Assembly: GCA_900660155.1 (NCBI GenBank)
Contig: CABFPE010000162.1
Coordinates: 1,057,171-1,108,426 of the forward strand
Length of the DNA stretch: 51,256 bases
Reading direction: 5' to 3'
From: Hofstenia miamia
Lineage: Eukaryota > Xenacoelomorpha > Acoela > Hofsteniidae
Made by a program: the position numbers and the translations under genes. This document shows positions 9,400-19,613 of this stretch, piece by piece; position 1 is the stretch's first letter, and the number at the start of each line of letters is the position of its first letter. The notes beneath the pieces are model-generated. The model made no database searches. It was given only the letters and a program-made list of their open reading frames with translations, and was not told the DNA's origin.

Positions 9400-12020
9400 T
9401 TAGAATGCAATAATACAAAATAGGCTATTTTATGTTCCTTATTGATAAAAAAACTAAAACCTTAATTTAAGAAAACATTTCAAACAACAATGCATATCAA
9501 AGTCTCGAGGTTTACATTCAAAAACCGCTTAATTGCAATAGTAGTCTGCTTCTAAATATATCTTTTTGACCATTTTTTGCACAAATGGAAAACGCAATCA
9601 TTACAGCTTTAAGTCATATCACAAATATAGTGTTAATGGGCGACTGTAATTTAAACTTTTTTAATATTACTGTGAAATCTAACATACAAAATTTCCTTAC
9701 AAAATTTCACTAGTAAATTATTGTATTCTATCCAGAATTTCTGCAAATAGTCAACCTTGATCAAATTATTTTATAGTTTCAGAACATGAAGATTTTTATA
9801 AGTACCTGTACATTTGTTCTGATTTCCTTTAATCTTACCACTGGCATATAATAACTTATTTTAATAAGCAAAAAATTAAATATCCGACTATTGGATAAAA
9901 AAATCAGAAGAAATTGTTTTAAAGATTTTAAATTATTCATAAACAGAAAATTTGAATAGAATTCACTCTGCACTAACACCAAATAAAATGTTCAACAACT
10001 TTAATAAAATTCTTTTATTCTATTTAGACGTTTATCGCCCTGAAAAGAAAATCGTAACGCTGGAAAATTTGATATCGCGAACAAAATGGTTTCTAAGCCA
10101 TCCATTGATACAAAGTGTTTGCAGTTAATTGAACAAAAGAAATTTAAATGGAAGGAATACAAAATATCTCAAGTTGCCAACAATTATAATGCTTATGAAT
10201 ACAAGTAATCTGTGCAATATTTACACACCAAAAGTGCTTAATAAATATTCCAGTTTTAAATATCGAAATATTTCTTCCCAAAAAGGTTAGTGGGAATTTA
10301 TAAGTAGTTTACTAAATAGGAAATAAATAAAAGATGAAAAAAGGAAATATAAATTTCAAAGGAAAGATAGTCACTAATAATAAGAACATGAGTAACATTT
10401 TGAATGAAGTTTTTGTAGATTAAGCAATTATAATGGTATTGGTATAGGTATTCCCTTTAACACTAATGAAATTCAACCTTCAATTCCGTGTTTCTCCTAC
10501 CGATTAGTGACTAAGTTTGAAATTTTTAAATCTATTCAATCTTTAAAGAACAAATCTTGCTGTAGCTAACATTGCTCCAGGTTTAATAGTTGAGCCATTT
10601 TCTTTACACTATAAATGTGTGTGTATTAGACATTCGACTTTTCCTGACTAATTAAAATTGGAAAATATTACTCTATTATTTAAAAACGATATCCCAAAAG
10701 ATTGTTTGAACTATAAACCTATTTATATTACATCGCCAATTAGTAAGGTTTTTGAAAAGACTGCTTTTTAGTCAAATATAAAACATTTCTGTAAACATTA
10801 TATGTACTCTCAAAATCTATATAGTTTTCGTAAGTACATGTATATTTCTACACACATGATCCGTTTTTACAGCTACCAAAATTTTGAGAATAGCATAACT
10901 ATCGAGGAGTATTCAGCAATTCCATGCTTAAATTTACGCTTTTGACTCTATCCACCATCATATTTTAGTTAAAAAATATAAACTCTGGGCTTCTCAGACA
11001 AAAATTGCAAAAATTAATAAGCAGTTATCTCCATAATCACAAACAAAGAGTTCAACAAACTGGAATTTTCTGTTTGAATTTCCATTAAGAATGGTGTTCC
11101 ACAAGAAGCAATTTTAAGACCTTTACTGTTCAATATGTATGTAAAAGATTTGAACAATCAGACCATATGTAATGTCAAATGTCATTCAATATGCTAATGA
11201 TACTATGTTGTTTAGTTCACATAACTCTCCTGAAATTGCTAAAAATTTCTCGATGGAAATTGCTTTTTTTTGCAAAATTTTGTCTGTTAATATAATTTCT
11301 GTGTACATCAATACTACAATGATTATTTATATAGTATGTAGGACCATATCACGTTCGCAGTACCGAAGTCAAGATAAGGCTAGGCGATTTAGCAAAAATC
11401 GAATCGAATCGAATGCAAATATATGAAAATCGAATCGAATCCAAATTAAAATTAGCCGAATCGCACAGTCTTAAAAACAGGAATGCAGTAATCAGAAAAT
11501 TAACTAAAACTTTTCTCAATCCACAGTGCATTATTTATGAAAACGCATTAACTTCACTTAGGATATTAAATAATGTTGTTCCATATCACAAATCCAATTT
11601 TTTATCCTCTAAGTTATTCCTTACACGTAATCATAAAACTCTAAAAATCATGCCTCTTGCATTTAACAAATAATTAATGAAATTCCTCAACACATCAATA
11701 AATGAATGGAATAATTTACATACATTTAAAAAACAAGTTAATATATTAAGAGTATTTAAAAACGAAATTGAAAAATAATTATTTAGTTATACAAAAGGGA
11801 GGCCTGAATACAAGTTGCGAGGTTTTAAATTTTATAATTATACTGATTATTCAATAGGCCGCATCTAATCTATATTCGCCATAACTCAAGCTAGTAACTG
11901 TGATTGTTTTGTAAATCTTAATTTTTACTCTTTTATTTATATTGATTTTTGTTGCTATTTAGAGTTGTAAGCAGTATCTTATATTGCATAAAGCAGCTCT
12001 AAATGTTGATATTTTCATCC
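9400..12020 (+). mobile_element. Decayed non-LTR retrotransposon (LINE A), CR1/Jockey-like
   Basis: Recognisable ORF2 landmarks occur in order on one strand but in shifting frames with many stops: endonuclease motif VLMGDCNLNFF (9633-9662); linker KKFKWKEYKISQV (about 10137-10175); RT finger motif NYKPIYITSPISKVFEK (about 10709-10760); GVPQEAILRPLLFNMYVKD (about 11094-11150); active site YANDT at 11190-11204; and a C-terminal module LFLTRNHKTLKIMPLAF...FLNTSINEWNNLHTFKK (11413-11780). This order is diagnostic of non-LTR retrotransposons with an APE endonuclease. The element is long dead. The 5' limit is uncertain, and the 3' limit is placed in the AT-rich tail after gcagctctaaatg. Confidence 0.82.
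11395..11450 (+). repeat. AATCG-rich short tandem repeat inside LINE A
   Basis: Two clusters of the pentamer unit (aatcgaatcgaatcg, then aatcgaatcg) separated by about 18 bases, lying between the RT active site and the C-terminal module of LINE A. It probably arose by slippage inside the dead element. Confidence 0.6.
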
Positions 12021-12029
12021 TTTCTTCAA

Positions 12030-13330
12030 ACATAAATTGTTATTTATAAAAATTAAGATCATTTATGGTAGTGGTCAATAGAAGTGGGTGAAACAATATT
12101 TCTTATGGAACATATTTATGTATTAACCACTTAACGACGGGAAATCATAATATTGGCGCCTGTATTTTGTGATGCTAGGATGGGAACACCAATATAATGG
12201 CCTATTTTCAAAATGCGATAATTCAAAAGAAAGAAAAATTTGGACGCTGCAATTGGTAGACAATAACGTAAATTTTTTTACTTTTACGTAATGATTTAGT
12301 GCATAACTTGTAGTTATTGATTGAGTAGGTATATCTTTGCAAGATTATCATGGCGAGAAAGAGACTTCTTACTGAACGTGGAAGTCACGTGTCGCAAACC
12401 AAGTGAAAGATCAAGCTATTTTCAGATAATGGAAAACTAATCATTTTGCTGGATCTTGCGCCACAAAAGATGGTCTTCCTGTGGGCATTACTAAATTGCC
12501 TATTGCACACACTAATCAGGTGTATGCTTCTCAAAATGCATGACTGTAAATATTTCAAACATGATCTTGTACCACACCAACAATCATTACTAAGTAATAT
12601 AGTTAATGATATCAATGTTTTGGGTCATCGAGCAGGAACTCACCCTAATATAAAATTGTTTGAGAATAGGTAAAGAAAAGTTGTCAATTATAGTTCCACA
12701 TCATGCAATGACCTGAATAACATGTTATTCTACAGGAAATCAACAATCTAATGCTTGGCTGCTGTGCTTTTTGCAAAAAGTAGACGTACAAATTTGAAAT
12801 TCGACTGACTTACTACTTGTATGAATTGTTTAAATGATACCCTGGATGTTCTTGTGAAACATAATTTGTTTCAATATGAGTCATCTTTAGTATTTCATAT
12901 CCCCTTCAGACATATACATTGTATGGAAGCGCCAAAAATATTTATATAGCGGTTCAGCACTGCTAATCTCAGTTGTTTCTGATGACATTAAGAAATTTCT
13001 TCACTGAAATTGGCTGTGTGCATTTGGACTCATTGTTATGAAATTTTGTACCAAAGAAATATTATTTTAATGACGTATTCTTGTTGAAACATTTTATTTC
13101 GAGTGTCTGACGAAAGATGAGATTGAAATCATGCAAAAACTTGTTTCTTGTGAAACTATTTTATAATTTGTGAATACCTCAAATCCAACTAGGTTCACCA
13201 TATTCTCCATTTTGCGGAATGTTAATTTTTACAAGGTTGCCTTAATGCTAAATTATACCAATAATTTTTAATTGAGTGAGGTAAAGCATCCTCTGTTGAG
13301 TGTTTCTTTGGGAACACAAATGTCAAATTT
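12030..13330. other. Unassigned stretch between LINE copies
   Basis: Open frames at 12385-12615 (-) and 12446-12673 (+) are mutual shadows. The + frame reads VPHQQSLLSNIVNDINVLGH and may belong to an unnamed transposon. A TTAACCACTTAACGACGGG at 12122-12140 resembles a piggyBac-type end, but I find no inverted partner. Nothing firmer can be said. Confidence 0.4.
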
Positions 13331-13341
13331 GCAAAAAATGA

Positions 13342-13805
13342 ATGTTCTTTAGGCATAAGTTCATTTTCATCAAAAACTTACGTCCTTATAATACCATCAA
13401 AATGCCGGGACTTACACTTAAGCACAATTCAAAATCGAAGCGTTGTACCTGTGTTAAGTATAAGAAAAATGTTTTAAGGAAATCATTCATTAATGTCGCC
13501 ATTCAACCCTGGAACTTGCTACCTAAAGCAATAAAAAACATTGAAAAATTAAAATCCTTTAAAAAGCATTTAAAAATCTTCCCCTTAAGTGAAAATATAC
13601 TTCTGGTAAATCATGACTAGGATACAAATTTTATAACAATGACTATACTATAACTCGATATTAAAATAGTATTATAGAAATTCATCCATGGCTGGAAGAT
13701 TTTTCTTTGAAATTTATGTATGTTATGTGAATGTAATGCCGCTATTTAGATAGATGATTAGTTATTTAATTGTAAGCATTTATTTGAATAAAAAATTTCT
13801 TATCG
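13342..13805 (+). mobile_element. LINE 3' fragment (LINE B)
   Basis: A 92-codon frame (13342-13620) ends with PWNLLPKAIKNIEKLKSFKK, the C-terminal module typical of CR1/Jockey-like ORF2 proteins (W-N-L-P then F-K-K), followed by an AT-rich 3' tail ending near ttgaataaa. The part before it, KHNSKSKRCTCVKYKKNVLR, is related to the fragment at 23058 (KKNSRSKFFKCVKNKKNVLK), so the two come from one family. Only the 3' few hundred bases survive, as expected from 5' truncation at insertion. Confidence 0.78.
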
Positions 13806-16175
13806 TATTTAACCTTATCTTATGGATTTTAATGTTTTAAAAATAAAATGCGAAGTCCTGAGACCTATGCTGCAACCATTCACAATAATTTTCTTAATAT
13901 GCAAAAAAATGTTGCGCATGAGGTCAATTAACATTGAAACTATCAATGGAAAAAAACTTTCTAATTCTTTTGATATCGCAAATGCTTTCAATGAGGAATT
14001 TTTAAACATGGGATAATATCAAGGTACTGAAGTTCAATATCAAAATGAAAACAATAGTGAGAGATTCCCTAAATTTGTTGGTTTAGGTATGTGACTAGGT
14101 GTGAAATCTCTAAAGCAATTTCAAATCTTAAAACAAACAAATCTTGTGGCCCATCTGAAATTCCAACCTGGTGCATTAAGGAATGAGCTTCATAACAAAC
14201 AGTTGCATAAGGACTAATCCATTTCCATCTTTGTTAAAAATGGCATTTATAACACCTCTATATAAAAAAGGCAATCCTAAAAAATGTTCTAATTATCGTA
14301 CCATTTCTATCACCTCACTTTTTAACAAAATATTTGAAAAATTACTTTTCGAACAAATAAGCCTTTACCTAACAAATAACTCTCTACTCGCTGAAACAGA
14401 ATTTGGATTTCGCAAAAAACGTTCAACAACAGATTCCCTACTTTACTCAACTGAGTCCCGGCGAAATTCCTTAGATAATAATGAATATGTAGGCATAGCA
14501 TGCATTGATCTTTCTAAAGCTTTTGATTAGTTTGATCATAAAATTCTTCTTGAAAAGTTAATGTATCTAGGATTTAACTCAAGTAGTAAGGAGTTAATGC
14601 GTAACTATCTAACTAACCGCTACCAGCGGGTTAAAATTAATGGGCACTATCAAATTGTGAAATGTTTACAAAGGAATTCTACAAGGCAAGCTCTTAGGGT
14701 CCTTACTTTGTTCACTTTATGTAAATGATCTCAATAAAGCAGTAAATGAACATTGTACAATTATTCAATACGCAAATGATACTTGCCTGTTTGCACATGA
14801 TAAATCACGTGATGTATCGATATGTAATTTGTAAAACAACTTCTTGCATTTACATAAATACTTTCAAATGCATCGTTTAACTGAATTTTGTGTAATGTCA
14901 CCTTTCCCAAAAACGACAATCTCACTTGTAAATTAAATTTTGCTAACACAACTATTGCCCAAGTTGATAAATTTAAATATCTAGGAGTAATTATCGACAA
15001 TAAATTACAATATACCGATCATATTCATTCTGTCTTGCGTAAAATGGCAATGGGAATCAAATGTACTCTACATATAGCGGAGTTTGTGGACAACTCGTAG
15101 ATGCATTGGTAATGGGTAATTTTAGGTACTGCAATGTTTTATTGAATAGTATAAGTCAGACATTATTAAACAAAATCAATTCACAAATTAAATGAGCGGA
15201 ACGTATATGTAAATGCAAAAAATCGATAAGTATCAAACCTTTAACTCAAATTTCATGTTCATTTTCTTCTGTCAAATACTTTTCGCTACTNTCCCTCAAA
15301 AACTGAATTTTGTGTAATGTCACCTTTCCCAAAAAACGACAATGTCACTTGTAAATTAAATTTTGCTAACACAACTATTGCCCAAGTTGATAAATTTAAA
15401 TATCTAGGAGTAATTATCGACAATAAATTACAATATACCGATCATATTCATTCTGTCTTGCGTAAAATGGCAATGGGAATCAAATGTACTCTACATATAG
15501 CGGAGTTTGTGGACAACTCGTAGATGCATTGGTAATGGGTAATTTTAGGTACTGCAATGTTTTATTGAATAGTATAAGTCAGACATTATTAAACAAAATC
15601 AATTCACAAATTAAATGAGCGGAACGTATATGTAAATGCAAAAAATCGATAAGTATCAAACCTTTAACTCAAATTTCATGTTCATTTTCTTCTGTCAAAT
15701 ACTTTTCGTTACTAAAATTCTGGGATATTTATAATAAACGCAATTTCCAAATTATTTATACATATCTTATAACAAAAGAACATCGACTCTTGGTAAGGTG
15801 AAATTCAAAAAACATTTCTTAAAAAACTCATTTCTCAATTCTACCATCGAAACTTGGAATGATTTACCAGTAAGTGTACAGAAGCTGAAAAGTAGGCCTG
15901 AATTCAAAAAATCATGTAAAGAATTTACTTAGCTTAAGTATATTCCAAAATTAAAAACTACTTTATGGAAAAGGTTCAAATTTTACGAACCTTGGCATAA
16001 GAGCTAAGATGACTGAATAGTATTATATAATTGAAATATTAATTTGTAAATAGTTATTTGTCTCCATATTTTTATTAATTTGTAAATTTTTATTTTTTGA
16101 CGTGTTTGGTACAGCAAACAGTAATTTTGTTGAAATTAAACCTGCACTGAATAAAGATATTCTTCTTCAAAAAGC
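13806..16175 (+). mobile_element. Non-LTR retrotransposon, RT to 3' end (LINE C)
   Basis: The best preserved LINE here. RT blocks in order: FITPLYKKGNPKKCSNYRTI (from about 14240), FGFRKKRSTTDSLL (14401-14442), GIACIDLSKAFD (14493-14528), YANDT active site (14770-14784), FKYLGVIIDNKLQYTDHI (from about 14970), and the C-terminal STIETWNDLPVSVQKLKS (about 15840-15900). The tail ends ataaagatattcttcttc at 16150-16168. Several stops and frame changes make it inactive. Its length is inflated by the duplicated block at 14879-15713. The endonuclease domain is absent, so the copy is 5'-truncated. Confidence 0.88.
14879..15713 (+). repeat. 412-bp near-identical direct duplication across a single N
   Basis: 14879-15290 is repeated at 15301-15713 with only about three differences (one extra A in a homopolymer, one C/G, one C/T). 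A lone N at 15291 sits between them. In LINE C the block would occur once, so this looks like two overlapping contigs or haplotypes that were abutted instead of merged. Confidence 0.85.
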
Positions 16176-16179
16176 CAAA

Positions 16180-17100
16180 CGGTGATTGGGAAATTATTCA
16201 GCAAAATTGCAAAAAACGAGCTTATTTTTAAATTAACAGTTAACTTTTCATTGAACAAGGCTGTCTATATAATTCACAAATGATAATTGCAGGTGATTGT
16301 ACTTTTGAAAGTTAAACATATTATATTTTTGCTTGATACTCTAACGGAATTTCAAAATTACAAATCCGCTCCACTAAATATTAAATCATATTGCATTATA
16401 TTGTTTCAACTGAAAAAATGCAGTTGTATTGTAATTCATGCTTCTCTAAATACTTCATGTTCTTTTAGTCTAGGTGGCAATATTGTTGAAAAACTTGTAG
16501 TTTTAAGAAAAATGCTTATTAATAACCTTTTCTAATAATTTAAAAAGTGTACATTTGTTATTTTTGGTTATTGCTATTCTAAATGATGTAAGCGTTACAG
16601 CTTTACACATATTGAAAAATTTTACTGGTCTTGGTTAAGTGGCTGATAAATGGTGAGTGCTTAACGCAACTGGTTGCAGGTTACCAATAAATATTTCTGA
16701 CTTTTTGCAGCACGGCCTGAGGCAAAAGTGTCACAACATTGGTACCTATATGGTAAAATATTTTATGTGATTATAATGATGATTTAATTTTTGGAAACAA
16801 AAACTTTAAGAATTGTGGATTTGATGAAGCCCAAGCATTTTAGAAGAAACCTCTTCATATGCATTTGGAGTTCACATAGAAATGTAGGACTATTTTAACA
16901 TTAACATTAACTAGTCAATACATGTTTGCATAATTAAGCATGATACATATGATACACTTTATAAAATTTAGTACCCTTATGTGCATAAAAATATCAAAAT
17001 CTACTACAACTAGACTACAATTTACAAAAAAACTAAAACACAAAATATATTTAAAACAAAAAATTTAAAATAAAAAATTAATATTAATAAATCAGATAAG
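16180..17100. other. No recognised feature
   Basis: AT-rich DNA after LINE C. The 82-codon frame at 16287-16535 has a composition no different from the surroundings and no known motif. Confidence 0.5.
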
Positions 17101-17114
17101 TAGTGAAGGCCATG

Positions 17115-17152
17115 GCAAGCCCGTTTCTATGGGACACCCTGAAGTTCTCGTA
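17115..17152 (+). repeat. Interspersed repeat motif shared with 50185-50223
   Basis: GGGACACCCTGAAGTTCTC occurs here and again at 50205-50223, each time preceded by a related CCCGT-starting stretch. A 19-base exact match with similar flank in AT-rich DNA is unlikely by chance, so both are probably pieces of one dispersed repeat. The second copy ends exactly at a single-N contig join. Confidence 0.6.
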
Positions 17153-17649
17153 ACAACAATCGCTATTTGCCCTGTGGAAAAGAGTGGATTCTATTGGACG
17201 CCATCTAGTGACGAAATGATTTTGACAAAAAATTAATTTTTTTGACGAATATTTTATTTTTGATTTCTAGGATTTGGGCAAACTGATATTATTGATGACA
17301 AGAAATGTTTTTGACAAAATTAAGTAGAGCAAATTAATTTTTAACAATGTTTTTTGTTAGTATGCATAACATTGTTAGCCAAGTATAATTAGGGCACCAT
17401 ATCACATTTGCAAACTAATAAATTTTGTTTTTCAAACACACTGCTATTTCACTGTAAAAATTCTTGCATTTAATTCAGTTTTCTCTAATATCCAATATCC
17501 AAAACCGAAAAAATATTCGTGAAACTTAAACATTACACCCACATGAAATATAGACTTACGTGATAAAGGCAATTTCATTTTCGGAAAAATTATACATGTG
17601 ATGCTATTAGTAAGATTTATACATATACATGCTTCTTTAATAAACTATT

Positions 17650-18344
17650 ATGATATTAATTTTACACAACGGTCTTTTCTCAACACTTCTTTTTGGTTTA
17701 TACAGATTTTCAGTAACATCTTTTGTTAAGTTTGCACATCTTTTTCAGTATATTTGGGTTATAGCTTTTGATGCTTGTATACATTTACATGGGTTTCTTC
17801 TTTCCATTGCATTTCTAACTTTATTGCATGAATTCCTTATCCACCCATATTGTAGCTGGTATAGAAATGATGACACACTTGTTATTCACCACCTTGTACT
17901 TGATGCTTGCTACACAATCGATTTTTTTCCATCTTTAGATATGAATTCTGCTCGTCAAATTTGTCACAACTCCATGTCAAGATTGCTTTTTAAACATACA
18001 ATTGCTTGTAAATGGATAGTAAATAGTGTATTATTCACATATAAAAAATATAGGAACATGGCATTTAAAAGATAGATCACTAACAATTTTGAGAAAATTA
18101 CAAAGAAATATTTTATAGGTCAATATAGTAAAAAACAATGCCTATAAAATCATTTAAACATGGTATAAACTCTATTATTTCTCAAAAATTTAATACATAT
18201 TTGGCTAATATCATCCAAATGACACAACAAAGCAAAAAACATTTGAGTCATTCTTTTACTCCATGCAGAGTAAGCAAAACATCTCCTACACTATATGATA
18301 TGAGAGCTCTACAATTTCAGCGATCTAAAAAAATTGAAATGTAA
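17650..18344 (+). pseudogene. Unassigned reading-frame pair (141 and 68 codons)
   Basis: A 141-codon frame (17650-18075), hydrophobic in its first half and Cys/His-containing later (WYRNDDTLVIHHLVLDAC), is followed by a second + strand frame (18138-18344) ending FTPCRVSKTSPTLYD. The spacing and a further frame-shifted stretch between them (NNFEKITKKYFIGQYSKK) suggest pieces of one decayed coding region. I recognise no domain. It could be remains of a mobile element gene or chance frames in AT-rich DNA. Confidence 0.25.
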
Positions 18345-18349
18345 GTACA

Positions 18350-18985
18350 TTGGGGGTACTTTGTGCATATGGTGGTGGGGGTGGTAACGGTCGGGAAGCC
18401 TGTCTGCTCAGTTTTTGGGTAGACAGACGGCGGAAACTGTCAGCAAGACTGCTATTGGCACCAGTTAGGGTGCGTCTCATGTGGCAGTCATACAGAGAGG
18501 AAACTCTCTGTCTCTGGCCTGTGAGATAAACCTAGGCCAGTGTTTGCTGTGCCTTAATGTGGGGCAGCTTTGCTGTGTTACAGGTAGTTATGATCCGACA
18601 TAGACTTATTCTTACGGAGTTCCAAAGTATCCATTTGATGCTTTGCAATCAAGTGTTCCATGGCTCCTATATTTTACGGATCTCTATAGCAGCAGACAGC
18701 GGACGCTCACTAGTTCACTAGTTACCACAGTTAGTAGCCTTGGTTGGTGAAAGCTGGAGAGGCACAACCTTCTCAACTGAAGTTAGACCTTCGGCTTCAC
18801 TCTGCTGATCAGACTCAACACAGATCAGCACTCTGCATGCCATTGGTCGCCAGACATTCCTTGATCAAACTGGCCAGGTACACTTCTAGGGATATGGTCT
18901 GGACCCGGATCTTGGTTTCACCCACTGATTTAGTCTGTAGACTTCTTTAGTAAACCCACCACAGGATGCATTTGTATCTGGTCCA
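18350..18985. repeat. GC-rich island, unclassified repeat
   Basis: About 630 bases near 50% G+C inside DNA of about 30%. It starts in ggtggtgggggtggtaacgg and ends in a cccaccacaggatgcat stretch. The 68-codon frame at 18744-18950 has no homology I know. Such an island may be a 5' promoter region of a retroelement, a SINE-like repeat or recently arrived DNA. No inverted ends or target duplication seen. Confidence 0.45.
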
Positions 18986-18989
18986 ATTT

Positions 18990-19605
18990 TTTTCTTAAGT
19001 GTGTTAAAAATAGTTTTTGTTTAGAATGAAATCATTAAGCAAGCCTCTGTAATCAGTTATTAAAAATTTCAAACAAATACAGTAAAATTTCTTAAAATCT
19101 GGAAATTTCTAGCAAACAAAAGTGATAATTTGATCTGGAATTTCTGATTTAAGCCAATTTATTTCAGAAAAGGTGTTCGAAAATTAGGAAAAAAGAATAC
19201 ATTTTGACACGATTAGAACAGGAAAACGTAGTAATATTCGTATTACTTCGTTGTATATTACTATGCATAGATATAAGTAGATTGGATCGGCCTGTAGTTC
19301 TTATCTGGCCTCTTTTATAAGTTTTATTTGGACTTAGGCCGAGTTTTGAATAATTGAATGTAGGCATTGTTAAAACTAATAACCTGTAAGAAAATTCTCT
19401 TTGTGAAAAAAAGGGAATTGCTTTGTCGATAACTAGATGCATGCGTTCATTTACCATAGTTTTTCTTAGAATATCTAAATAGTATTTCTGCAAAATATGT
19501 CAACACTCAGTAGATAACTAACAAATTAGCGGATTTTAGTTACATGATAAGCCCAATGACGTAGACACGAGGGGCATATCTCGCCCCAAACTAAATGAGG
19601 CAGTC
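18990..19605. other. No recognised feature
   Basis: AT-rich sequence. The - strand frame at 19164-19493 (109 codons) shows no domain and no splice context that would support a gene. Confidence 0.45.
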
Positions 19606-19613
19606 CTAGAATT

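Noticed and set aside
12122-12140. TTAACCACTTAACGACGGG as a piggyBac-type terminal repeat with TTAA target
   Set aside because: No inverted partner or second TTAA-bounded end could be found within several kb, and no piggyBac transposase motif is present nearby.
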